DNA from: Podocnemis expansa
Lineage: Eukaryota; Chordata; Testudines; Podocnemididae
DNA: 64,000 nucleotides
Reading direction: 5' to 3'
Assembly (NCBI GenBank): GCA_007922195.1
Contig: ML682090.1
Location: 69,171 to 133,170 of the forward strand
How positions within the stretch are numbered: the first letter of the stretch is position 1; each line of letters begins with the position of its first letter. The position numbers and the translations under genes were made by a program. Below are positions 35,536 through 45,837 of the stretch, piece by piece. The notes under the pieces were generated by a model. That model was not told the DNA's origin and searched no databases. It saw nothing but the letters and a program-made list of their open reading frames with translations.

Positions 35536-35905
35536 CATGGGGAGTTTGGCTGGGTCGACTTTATTGCCCTGCAACGTAGACAGGGCTTTGTTTAAGTCGA
35601 CTTAAGGGCTCTTAAATTGACTTGAACACACAGTGTAGACATACCCATTGAGATCAACAGTGAGATAGCAGTAACTTTTCAGTTGTGGATCGCTTAATGG
35701 TTTGTGATTTTCTCCTTTCTCCTTTTCAGTGGTCACTGCTTCCTGCTCTGGCTGTGATTCCTTGAATCAAACAACATTTGGGCATAAATGATTTAACCCT
35801 ATCTGACAATGTTTTGTAACATTAGACACCTCTACGCAAGATTAAGAAGTCAAATCTGATAGTGTTCGATAACCATCAATTACATTTTCAAGCAGACTGT
35901 TTAGC

Positions 35906-35915
35906 TTTATTTATT
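35906..35915 (-). terminator. Overlapping poly(A) signals of the complete activating-type gene
   Basis: Two overlapping AATAAA on the minus strand (35911-35906 and 35915-35910), about 770 bp after the stop at 36685. The 3' UTR matches those at 16.39-17.1 kb and 54.25-54.6 kb. Confidence 0.6.
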
Positions 35916-36684
35916 TAAAATTACTCTATGCAAGCTGCACATCATAAGCAGAAACCATCCTGGGAATCTTGCTTTAAAAGTTCAGCACCTGACTGAGACT
36001 GTTGTTAATATACAATTTAACTTCTCCAAGTCTGTTGGTTTTGTTTTTATTGAATTTCCAAAATGCACCAAAAAGGTCAAAGCCACATTTAGCAGAATTA
36101 CAGAGGCATTAGAATGGCCTGAATCCTAAATTCCTGGGTTTTGAAGATGTTGTCAATGGCATATTACTGCAAAATAAAGTTTGTCTTTGCTACTTAAAAG
36201 CAGTTTTCTGATCAGTTTATACTCAGGCCCAGATTATCATACCACTTCAATGAGAGTCATGCATTTAGACCCTATAGACTAACCAAGACACCGCTCTGTA
36301 ATTTACATTACTGCTTAACAGCCCAACTTAGCTGGCCCAGAGATTCCCATTGGAGTGTCACCTGCTATTTCAGGCTGAAGTTTACCCCTTGTGAGAAAGC
36401 AAATGATGAATGATGGAAATATTAGGTTTAGCCATCAGTTGCAAAAGCAGTTCCAAGCACCAAGCATGGATGAATACAGCATTTTTTCTAGGGAAGAGCT
36501 GCTGCATTACAGAGTGCAGGAAGGAATAAATGTTCACTGGAGACAGAACAGAAGGAATCAGTAGAGCTGTCGTCACTCTGTGATTTGTAAGACATCAGGC
36601 CAACTATTAATTGGGCTGCAGCTGGGTCTTTGCATGAAGGGTGGACTGTAGTATGCTGATTACCCGGACTTGAATTCCAGTGAC

Positions 36685-36809
36685 TCAGACTAGACTCAGA
36701 GACACCATCAACACCGCCAGGAAAATGGCAATTCCATAGCGCACCACCTGTGACATACACCAGCTGGGATGGACTGTGGAGGAAGCTGACACCAATGGAC
36801 CATCAGGCA
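36685..36809 (-). CDS. TM exon with membrane arginine
   Basis: Acceptor ctctcag, then VPDGPLVSASSTVHPSWCMS, then a 20-residue membrane stretch VVRYGIAIFLAVLMVSLSLV and TGA. The orphan copy at 17147-17295 keeps Arg and Cys, which suggests both are functional. Downstream of the TGA the copy still has a ggtaatc string where the orphan copy has a possible donor, so the ancestor may have had a further tail exon. Confidence 0.8.
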
Positions 36810-39607
36810 CTGAGAGAATCATGTTTGCATCCATTCATTAAGTCTTTTGGTTTTAACTTCTAATCCTGGCTCTTAATTTCCTTCTCCCCAAAAGGTGTTA
36901 TTTAGAATTTAGATAGATAAATATTTAAGGTAAATAAGATAAAGATAAAGATAAAGATAAACCTTTTTCTAATTAGAGTAAAGTAGCTCTACCATGGATG
37001 CTTTGCATTCTGTGTTGTTATTGTTGCAACCACCATAGCACTAGGAATCCCAGAGACTGACTCTTGGGTCCTCATTGTGCTATGGATTTTACTCTCCTCT
37101 ACTCCCAAAAGCTAGCATAAAATCACTCACCTTCAATATATCTGGCCATTTTCTTAACACTCTTGCCAGAAGAGTTGAATTTAACTTCACAAGTGAAATT
37201 CTTCCCACTGGTCCAGGTCTCCACAGGGATTGTAATATGATTTATGAAGATGGAGGATCCATCTTTGGCTTTCAGTGAATGCATCAGCTCCTCTTCCAGC
37301 AGATCCCCAGAAACACTCCAGGAAATTTGGACTAGGTTGGAAACTCCAAGGACTAGACAAGCCAGATCAACCATTCCAGTGGAGCGGAGGCCATGGGAAG
37401 ATGGAGCCAGGGCCAACACCGAACTGCTGGTGGTGTAACTATCTGACCAGAATAAAGCAGAGTTCTGTGTGCCACTTAGCTAAGCTGCAGTTTAATTCAG
37501 ATGAAAGAAACTCAAAGGAAAAGATTTGTATAATAAGGAAGTAAAAAGAAGATTTTGAAAAAAAAAACCCAAAGGCTATCCAGCCAAAACTTAACACATA
37601 TTTGCACTCAGCAGAAGGGAAAATTTGCACAGTTCTAGAAACTGATGCAGTCCTAAGATTATTTCCTAATTCCAAGACATCAAAAGAAATAAACATGGCT
37701 CTGCATTTCAAAATATTCTCAACCTGTGCCCTGAACAGAAATAAGACAGAAAATCTTTAAGAGTTCATTTTCACTAGTTTTGATTCTGCAAAATATATTC
37801 CTCTTCTTTCAGCAGTTAATGTTTACTTGCTCTTTTTATTGTTTCAGTCTATCTTTCATTTAACAATGGAATTTTTGATGAGCGACCAGACTATTTGCAT
37901 ATCAATGCGCACCTGAACTATGTCTGCATTGTTACTCAATTTCTTTCTAATCATTCAGTTCAGTTTCCTTNNNNNNNNNNNNNNNNNNNNNNNNNNNNNN
38001 NNNNNNNNNNNNNNNNNNNNNNNNNNNNNNNNNNNNNNNNNNNNNNNNNNNNNNNNNNNNNNNNNNNNNNNNNNNNNNNNNNNNNNNNNNNNNNNNNNNN
38101 NNNNNNNNNNNNNNNNNNNNNNNNNNNNNNNNNNNNNNNNNNNNNNNNNNNNNNNNNNNNNNNNNNNNNNNNNNNNNNNNNNNNNNNNNNNNNNNNNNNN
38201 NNNNNNNNNNNNNNNNNNNNNNNNNNNNNNNNNNNNNNNNNNNNNNNNNNNNNNNNNNNNNNNNNNNNNNNNNNNNNNNNNNNNNNNNNNNNNNNNNNNN
38301 NNNNNNNNNNNNNNNNNNNNNNNNNNNNNNNNNNNNNNNNNNNNNNNNNNNNNNNNNNNNNNNNNNNNNNCTCCAAGGACTAGACAAGCCAGATCAACCA
38401 TTCCAGTGGAGCGGAGGCCATGGGAAGATGGAGCCAGGGCCAACACCGAACTGCTGGTGGTGTAACTATCTGACCAGAATAAAGCAGAGTTCTGTGTGCC
38501 ACTTAGCTAAGCTGCAGTTTAATTCAGATGAAAGAAACTCAAAGGAAAAGATTTGTATAATAAGGAAGTAAAAAGAAGATTTTGAAAAAAAAAACCCAAA
38601 GGCTATCCAGCCAAAACTTAACACATATTTGCACTCAGCAGAAGGGAAAATTTGCACAGTTCTAGAAACTGATGCAGTCCTAAGATTATTTCCTAATTCC
38701 AAGACATCAAAAGAAATAAACATGGCTCTGCATTTCAAAATATTCTCAACCTGTGCCCTGAACAGAAATAAGACAGAAAATCTTTAAGAGTTCATTTTCA
38801 CTAGTTTTGATTCTGCAAAATATATTCCTCTTCTTTCAGCAGTTAATGTTTACTTGCTCTTTTTATTGTTTCAGTCTATCTTTCATTTAACAATGGAATT
38901 TTTGATGAGCGACCAGACTATTTGCATATCAACGCGCACCTGAACTATGTCTGCATTGTTACTCAATTTCTTTCTAATCATTCAGTTCAGTTTCCTTACC
39001 TCCAACAATCAGTGTGGATCCATTGCCAAAAGTCAAGAAGCTGCTGTAGGAATCAGTACAGTAATAAACTCCAGAGTCATCCCTTTGGACTTTGTAGATT
39101 TCCAGTGTCAAACTGTGGTCTTTAGATATACAAGCAAATGTACTCCCACGTTGATTTTCTGAGCATTGCTTAACTAACATGGGTGCGTTGCCTTCTCGTC
39201 TCCTGTACCACTGAACTGTCGAACCTCCTCCTACTATTTTTGCTTTGGAAGAGCACTGGATCTTTGCTGTATCATTAATCTTCACAAAGATGAATGGCTG
39301 AAGCTGCTGCAGAAATGACTGCACTTGTATCACTGCAGGTATAGAAGAGAATGTGTTATTAGTGGCAATTTCCAGCTGGTCACAATCTGCCCTAACTAAT
39401 CAGGATGGCTCAGAATTAAAACAAATGCAATCAGATTAAATTATGTAAAAGTAAATGCAAGAACTTCTAAATTGCACCAGAACTGTCCTAAACTACCAGA
39501 TATCACAAAAGCCGGTGGTGTCCTATCAGTTCCAAAGTTCAACAATGCAACTAATACAAAACTTTACCCAGGAAAGACAAAAGCAGATATTTGGTGAGCA
39601 GTATCAT
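36685..39607 (-). CDS. Complete activating-type VJ-C1 receptor gene (four exons)
   Basis: Exons (minus): leader 39607-39568, VJ 39332-39000, C1 37442-37131, TM 36809-36685. All introns are phase 1 with GT-AG borders, and the total is 810 nt, or 269 codons plus stop. Leader MILLTKYLLLSFL; V-set domain about residues 17-124 (Cys40, Trp55, DDSGVYYC with Cys105, J-like FGNGSTLIV 115-123); C1 domain 125-228 (Cys153, Trp166, Cys209); a Cys246 that could link a dimer; then the membrane segment about 249-269 with Arg252 near its outer end and no cytoplasmic tail. In this class of receptor such a basic residue normally binds an ITAM adaptor in the membrane, so activation is inferred. Cys70 and Cys81 are extra and may pair. 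V and J are contiguous, so no rearrangement is needed. The long V-C1 intron is inflated by an assembly duplication. Ligand unknown. Confidence 0.8.
37131..37442 (-). CDS. C1-set exon of activating-type receptor
   Basis: 312 nt, phase 1 at both ends. It begins DSYTTSSSVLALAPSS and ends ARYIE, with donor gtgagt. LACLVLG, ISWSVSGD and FTCEVKF supply the Cys-Trp-Cys core of an Ig/TCR constant-type domain. N-linked sites at NFT and NSS. Same length as the C1 exon of the inhibitory-type gene, from which it is clearly diverged. Confidence 0.85.
37344..38997. other. Assembly gap (400 N) with duplicated flanks
   Basis: 37344-37970 and 38371-38997 are 627-bp copies with one visible difference (T at 37906, C at 38933). 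They stand directly on either side of N 37971-38370. Removing one copy and the Ns leaves a normal intron of about 530 bp. Most likely two overlapping contig ends, or two alleles, were scaffolded side by side. The second copy carries a phantom first third of the C1 exon (38469-38371, -). Confidence 0.9.
39000..39332 (-). CDS. Germline-joined VJ exon of activating-type receptor
   Basis: 333 nt, acceptor cctgcag, donor gtaagg, phase 1. V-set features: AKIQCSS, VQWYRRREG, SLTLEIYKVQRDDSGVYYC, then a short CDR3-like loop and FGNGSTLIVG in the same exon. There is no recombination-signal heptamer/nonamer between V and J. General shape resembles TCR-alpha, CD8 and lambda-type V domains. Confidence 0.9.
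39568..39607 (-). CDS. Leader exon of activating-type receptor
   Basis: ATG at 39607, MILLTKYLLLSFL plus one base, donor gtaaag. Chosen because its phase joins the VJ exon and because the same exon is conserved at 175-211 and 29679-29715. Too short to show as an open reading frame. Confidence 0.75.
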
Positions 39608-40007
39608 TCTAACAGCCAATGCCCTGAAAGTGAAATCTAAAAGCACACCTCTGGTACACTACTGAAGTGCAAAAAGGTCCAACAACCTGGTCAGTTCTGG
39701 TAAGGAACTCCTCCTAGGGGGATGTGCTACATGATAGGTGCATTTTACAGGGCTTTTTAAAGAACCCTTTGGGGACAAACTATTTGTTGGCTGTTGCGGC
39801 ATTTGAATCACACATCTGGATCTAGTGGAATGATTCAGAATAACGAAATAACCACCAGCTAATGTAAAGTATGCAAGAGACGGTTCAACACGGAACCATG
39901 TCCAGTACAGACAAGCATGTACCCAGCCTTTCTGATGGGTCAGACTGCTTGCATACATGATTGGAAGAAAGTGTGGACAGTATTTCAGTATTTTGGACCT
40001 GCTGCCT

Positions 40008-40015
40008 ATGCAAAT
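40008..40015 (-). promoter_or_regulatory. Octamer-like element upstream of the activating-type gene
   Basis: A perfect ATTTGCAT on the minus strand, about 400 bp upstream of the leader ATG. The octamer is the classic Oct-binding promoter element of Ig/TCR V genes, but there it usually lies within about 100 bp of the start. Other octamers at 37893-37900 and 49933-49940 are intronic, so chance is possible. Confidence 0.3.
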
Positions 40016-40130
40016 GATTTTCCTATGAGCTTAACACCCTGTAGCTCCCATTGATAGAGTTAGAGTTTGATTCTCAAGAGCATCTAATGAGTCAAGCACT
40101 GATAAAGATCTGGCTGTTATTGAGATGTCC

Positions 40131-40405
40131 AAGAATGTCTACACTGCAGCTAGCATGGCACTTTCTAGCCCAGGTAGACAGACGTTCTTGGTCTACTAGA
40201 GCTAATGTGTTAAAAGCAATGTTGCCACAGTGGCATGGCTGGTGGCTCAGGCTAGCCATAACAGTATGTACCCAGAAGACATGGGGTATAACTGCACGTG
40301 GGTCGGCAGTCCGAGCTGCGTCTGGTGACACCATGGCCATGCCTGGCTATTTTTTTGTGCACTCGCTTGAGTGGCTACGCTCCCAGCTGCTATGCAGACA
40401 TACCC
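40131..40405. mobile_element. Short TGTCTACACTG-family inverted-repeat element
   Basis: Left 'gaatgtctacactgcagcta' and right 'agctgctatgcagacataccc' are inverted repeats. The interior is unique. Confidence 0.6.
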
Positions 40406-41223
40406 TAAATGAGAACTGGGCTTTTGTGAAAATGTGGCCTCAGCTGCAGGTGGTGAACACTTGATCAATGGCCTCTAGGGGCTAACTCACCTCGCTGCTG
40501 TCTCAGTCTTTTGTTCACCCTTGCACCTTATTTCTGGACATGATGCTTGGAAACAGCTTTAGTGGGTGTAAGTCAGCATCGCTCCACTGAAGGCAAAGAA
40601 CTGACAGGGATTTACACTGGTTGAAAGGATCTGGCTCATGAAGGAGTTCAAATGAATCCTGACCTCTCAGAATGTGGCTAGCTTAAGAAATAAGACAAAG
40701 GAATCTGGCGAGTTGAATTTCCAAAATCCAGAACAGCTCAAGCTTGTCATCTATCTGCAAAGAGTGTAGTTCCTGATGCTGCATTTTTGCACACGCCAAT
40801 TTCCCATCCATTTGAGTAGACTAGTGCTGGGTGCACAAGGAACACAAAGTCTGACTTTGTGTTCCCTGGAATTTGTGGGTCTGTAAGGGGGATTGTGGGT
40901 GTACTGCAAATGTAACCTTCTAGAGTGGGCTAGAATTCATTCTTTAGCCCCCTCCAGTGCCTAACAGAGGTTAAACCCCTGGAGGAAGCAGCTGGAGAGC
41001 CAAGATCCAGTCTGTAAAGGGCCTCACAGCAAAGACTGCTCAGAGTTCCCACCCCACAACAAAATACTACTTGGAATAAACATAACAATGAACTTTATTA
41101 ACTACCTTAACAAACCTTATCCTAAGAAACCCTAAATGAATTTAAACAAAACGGTAAGAAACCCAGGAGTCCCAGAGTTCAGATGAAGTCATCCTTATCT
41201 CAATTGCAGTCTTTTAAGTCCTT
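40406..41223. other. Noncoding spacer between divergent receptor genes
   Basis: 40.6-40.93 kb is the block shared with 4.2, 30.8 and 54.6 kb. No gene seen. Confidence 0.5.
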
Positions 41224-41947
41224 GGGTGTGTTCACACAGCATTCTTATTTCGAAACAACGAGGTTGCTTCAAAATAAGAAACAGCATGGCCACACGATGT
41301 ACGGCCATTTCGAAACAAGGAAACCCCTTGTTTCGAAATGGGAGCTCTACTTTTGAAATAGGTTAAACTCATTTCCTGTCAAAACAAGGTTGTTTCAAAA
41401 CCAGTGGTTTTGAAACAACCCTGTGTGGACATGTTGTTTCAGAACAAAGTGTTCCAAAACAACATTTAACCTTCCTCCCAGGGTGCTAAGCAGGAGCGGA
41501 GCGCCAGGGAATCCCAGGGCAGCGCTCACGCCGGCCCCTGCAGCGGCAGGCTGAGCCAGGTGCCCTGGACCCCGCAGCGGGCTTTGGGGGCAGCCCGGGG
41601 AGGGGGGGCAGCGCCCAGCTGTGCGGCTCTCCCCCCTTGCCTGCAGTCCCCCTGCAGACACCCACGGGGTGAGGCGCCTGGCTGTGCTTCACCCCGCGAG
41701 TGTCTGCAGCCCCCTGCAGACATCTGTGGGGTGAGGTGCCGCTCTGCTTCACCCCACAGGTGTCTGCAGTCCCCTCCCCAAGCAAAATAGCATGTCCACA
41801 CTGTGGACATGCTATTTCACTCCCTTGTTTCCAAGACACCTTTTTTGTCTTTGGAAATAAGGTGTTTTGAAATAACCATTTATTTTGAAACAGCTTGTTT
41901 CGAAACCTCTTGTTTCGAAACAAGTCCTCTGTGTGTGAACACAGCCC
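41224..41947. mobile_element. Inverted-repeat element with 'tttcgaaac' palindromes and GC-rich core
   Basis: The left end 'gggtgtgttcacacagc' pairs with the right end '...ctgtgtgtgaacacagccc'. Subterminal 'cttgtttcgaaac' units are repeated on both arms. The GC-rich centre (41460-41790) contains repeats of 'ccccctgcagacatctgtgg' type. Long antisense frames here are artefacts of the core. Confidence 0.75.
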
Positions 41948-44900
41948 TTGAGGCTTGAATGCAAAACAGAAGCAATCCTCATCTTCTCTAGCTGCAGGAA
42001 TCTTCAGGCCAATTCCATGCAGTCCATTCTTCCTCCTGTGCAACCAGCACCACACAGTCTGTTTATTCGTTACCCAGCTCTCAGCCCCACATGAGAAAAC
42101 TCCCCCGCAGAATAGTCCAAAGCAGAGAGAAAACATCCTGCAGTCCACTCCTGGCTCAGCTCCTCTCAACCACTCAGTCACTGAGCATAAGGACTCTGCA
42201 GCATTCGCTGATTGCTTCTCTCCAGGTTGTTCCTCTCAGGCATGCCACTCCAGCAACAATAGTAAACTTGTAGAGCATGCTCAGTATGCAACCACACCCT
42301 AGCTCCAGAAACTTCTAGTCAGCTAAATCTGCCCAGCAAGGTAACCCAGCCAAAAGAGATCCCTAAAAGAGGTTGCTCCTTTTTAGGTATATGGGTTACA
42401 CAAACATTTTATGCAGCACAATGCACCATGATTAATCACCTTACTGGGAGAGCTTTGATACTTGTGTATTTTATTTGGTTCTGCATTTATAATAATTCCA
42501 AATTATCATGAGTAGATCTCAAAATACTTCACAAAGGAGGGCAGTAACAATATTCCCAATTTACAGATGGGAAAACTGAGGCAGGAAGCAAGCACAAGAG
42601 GAACTGACTTGCTCATAATCAACCCACAGCAGAGGAACAGAACCCAATTCTCCAGTCTCAGCTCAGTGTTGCCTAGTGGATTGAGTTAATGAATAATCCT
42701 GTCTTGCTGATAAATGGTGGCTGACATTTTCCTCACTGTCTCTGGTTTGTGTCATGAAATTTTGGTTGGCTAATGCTATTGAAAGGTAAGTTCCAGTTTT
42801 TGTAGTTATTTCATAAACTGCACTGCTTCACTTTTGCTCTAACCATACGCTACCTACAGATGAATTGTGGGGGGAGCAATTTACACTTCTTGGTAGTGAA
42901 AAGCAGCAGAGGCAGAACTGAATAAAGAACTCAGCCCCAGCACCTTGCTAGGTGAACAAGGAGCATCAGGATAAGCAGTAGAAACTGACCTTAAAAGCAA
43001 GTGCAATTATCCAAGCAACTGGTTTTGATCTCTTTTGAAGCAATTGGTCTTTTGCAGCAAATGTGATCCTGCTGCCTGTGGTCTTTTACGACTGGTTTCC
43101 ATTTGCTTTCTTATAAAACATGGTGTGGAAATGGAGTTGTTTTAGAGCAGAAAAATGTAAAGTGAATTTATATCTGTTAAATGTGGGACTGGGGCAATAA
43201 CCATGAGGACAAATTTACAAAACCTACCTAAATTACTTAGGTGCCTCACTCCCATTTATTCTGAAAACCCCACTAGTCACCTAGATGCATCTGTAAACAT
43301 CTCAATAGCTTTGAAAATCGGATTCTGATAAATCTAAATAGCACTAAAAATAAATCACTGGGACTTCATCTTCTAAATATCTAAGCCACATGGTGAAGGT
43401 CTCAACGCCCATTTGCCAGGAGATGGACCCAGCCTCAAAGGCCAGGATCTGCCACTGCAGAGGTCATGGACTTTACTCAAATTCGTGATCACTGTGAAAC
43501 TGACAGCCAGAATCACATTCTGAATTCTAGTCAAGTTGATTTGCCTGGTATATAGCACCTTCATATGGAGCATAGTATCTAGGCAGCTATACCATAAACA
43601 TCTATGGTTTAAGGCCTGCAGCTTAGCAAACCTCTTTTAATTTTTCTGTCTACGTACTTATTTATCCACCCCACCCCACTGCAGTTCAGAGGGGATTTAT
43701 CCTATTTTACAGCTGGGCAATGGAGTCCCAGAGAGACTTAGGAACATGTTCAAAAGCACCTGTTGAATTTGGAAGGTGAAAATCCCACTTTCAACAGAAA
43801 CTAAGGCACTGAAATCCCTTGAGAGTCATTGGGATATAATTGTATGGCCTAGGTCACACACAGAGCCTCTGGTGGAACAGGGACTGGAATGGAGGACCCG
43901 TGAGTGCCTAGCTGGCACCTTGACAACCCCACGGTTCTTCCTCTCTTCAAGCATGTGCTAAGCCCCAGTGAATATGGGAAGTGTTTGCACCACAGTCAAC
44001 CTCCCTGGGCTAGCGTCAATATGACACAGGTCAGATCCTGCCCCCTCCTCCCCCTTTGTGCTGCTCCAGTGGCACAGAGGGAGCAGGAACTGGCTACACA
44101 TGCCAAGGAGTAGAAATGCAGCAGAGCCAGCCCTTAGAGTCCAGCGGTCTTCAGTATTGCTACACTTGGGCTATCCCCAGCTGGTAAACAGCTCCTTGGG
44201 AGTTGTACCAGCCGGTGCAGTTTAGAGCAGCCTCCAGGCTGGGCCAGTTATACATGGCCTGAAGGTCAACTTGGGATAATTGGAGAGTGGGCTAAGCAGA
44301 GGATCTGGCCTTGATCTACATAGTCGGATTTTATTTCAGCTGTGTTTTGAAAAGGCAACTTGGATGCTCCATGTATGTGAGCTTGATGACCAGATCCCTC
44401 TTGGGACTTTAAACTCTCAGCCTTAATGTCCCGGTAAACTCAAGCTGCAGAGATGACCATGTGTCAGACTGTGATGGTGAACACTGCTTAGAATGGATGG
44501 ATTTGAATCCCTCAGTGGGCATTTCACTTGCCTCTCTGTAAGCAGTTTTGCACACTAAACTAGGGAACGTGCATTAAGCACATATCTGAACTGTCTGAAA
44601 AATAGGTTTTGCCACATATTTCCCATAGTGTCACTCTACCACTTGCATATTCTAGTCCCATCCATTCCTTTCCCAGAGGAACCCATTCTTAGCCCTTTCC
44701 TTAATCTATAAGTACAAACTGAACACAGAAGCTAAATTTAATTTTTCTAACTTCTGCAGTTCCATGGTGCCTAATGAGCCTGTCTGGTGGTTTCCTTCAT
44801 TCCTTTCTAAACTCTTGTGGGAAACCTTGATATCCATGTGATATGCATCCTGGAAATTGCTCTGTTCATATCATATATACAGATAAGTTAGATAAATATG

Positions 44901-45226
44901 AAATATTCTTGCTGGAAGGTTGCAATCTAACACGACTTTTATTCTTTCAAGCCAGAACAACAACACAGGAACCAAAAGAGAGATGAAGCAGTCTGTTCCC
45001 CGAGACAGAGAAGCAAAACTCACCTCATTGTTTCTAGCTTGGCTATTTCCAGACTGACAGTTGCTAGTCCCAGATTGCATGCTTCTCTACAGATACTTAC
45101 CAGGAAAATCTCCTGAAATTCAAAAGGGATAAATCACAAGTTCACCAGTTTTCATGCACCACAGGATTCTTGATGCATCCTATCTGACCTTACACCTCCC
45201 TGAAACAGAGAGCTACAGTCAGAAGA
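41948..45226. other. Noncoding spacer and 5' flank of inhibitory-type gene
   Basis: 42.4-43.3 kb aligns with 54.85-55.85 kb and in part with 31.1-31.45 kb. 43.2-43.95 kb aligns with 9.05-9.9 kb. 44.9-45.1 kb aligns with 60.5-60.65 kb. A MIR-like SINE lies at about 42560-42670. No exon recognised. Confidence 0.5.
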
Positions 45227-45440
45227 GTTCCAAAGGGACAGCTGTGCTAGTCTAGTTCAGCAAAAGAAGCAAGGAGTCCTGTGGCACTTAAAGCCTAACA
45301 AATTTATTTATCACATGAGCTTTTGTGGGAGAAAATCCCACTTTGTCAGACACTTGGTGTGATTTTTCTCCCACAAAAGCTCATGCAATAAATATATTTG
45401 TTAGTCTTTAAGTGCCACAGGACTCCTTGCTTCTTTTACA
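45227..45440. repeat. Fold-back pair of turtle-type SINE tails
   Basis: A minus copy ('aagcaaggagtcctgtggca') is followed at once by a plus copy ('aagtgccacaggactccttg'). The arms are about 85 nt, with a short loop near 45340-45360. It lies about 350 bp upstream of the inhibitory-type start codon. Confidence 0.8.
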
Positions 45441-45659
45441 GTCAGAAGAGAATCTTATTCTAGGCAGCCAATTATAAGCCAGCAGACTGCACTAGGCACA
45501 CACCATACTGTTACCTGTCTGATCTTAAATTTCTTCTGTAATAGATTTTAGAGTCAATGGAATATTCTCGCCCAGCTTTCCTCTGCTGGTTCTGAGAGCA
45601 GTGTTTTGGAACTGGGTTATCAATACCTCCTGGCCCTCTTCTTTTGTCACGAATGTTAC

Positions 45660-45760
45660 CCCACAGATCTTTAAGAGGAAATAGAACATTTTCCTCTCCA
45701 CGTGATAAAGTCTTTCAAGTGATCCATTAGCTAGCAGGGGGTCTGTCTGTCTCACAGCAT
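45660..45760 (+). promoter_or_regulatory. Conserved upstream block with E-box and Ets/PU.1-type sites
   Basis: 'aagaggaaatagaacatttt' followed by 'cctctccacgtgataaagtc' is nearly the same at 61870-61960 upstream of the other intact leader. It contains CACGTG (45699-45704) and opposed GAGGAA/TTCCTC sites, as in myeloid/lymphoid promoters. The leader ATG is about 85 bp downstream. Core promoter is an inference. Confidence 0.45.
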
Positions 45761-45785
45761 CACCTACCTATTCATTACTTAAGAA

Positions 45786-45837
45786 ATGCACAAGATGTTT
45801 TACCAGATAGTTGGGATGGTTCTAATCTATCTGCACA
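45786..45837 (+). CDS. Leader exon of inhibitory-type receptor
   Basis: MHKMFYQIVGMVLIYLH plus one base, donor gtaagt. The matching exon at 61994-62036 starts at the codon aligned with the second ATG here (45795), so initiation at Met4 is also possible. Confidence 0.8.

Larger units (their letters stand above)
34097..35646. mobile_element. Large TGTCTACACTG-family inverted-repeat element, 3-bp target duplication ATT
   Basis: The left end GGCTATGTCTAACTACAGGG pairs with the right end (...GTGTAGACATACCC), and ATT flanks both sides. The paralogous unit at about 16139-16160 is an empty site (gctactgtcactgagatcagc). The subterminal palindromes contain 'aagtcgactta'. The interior carries a SINE (about 34510-34870) and a GC-rich degenerate tandem array. 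A 3-bp A/T target duplication fits PIF/Harbinger-like elements; no transposase was seen. Confidence 0.85.

Noticed and set aside
37895..38465. Long open frames across the N block
   Set aside because: They consist of Ns flanked by short duplicated sequence; no coding evidence.
38371..38469. Second C1 exon (first third) of the minus gene
   Set aside because: Identical copy created by the duplicated contig ends around the gap.
39659..39958. Minus frame starting MYASSLTHQKG as leader of the activating-type gene
   Set aside because: Not conserved as a frame and no donor in phase; the 39607 exon fits phase and paralogues.
41486..42181. 231-codon antisense frame
   Set aside because: Runs through an inverted-repeat element and its GC-rich core; no domain.
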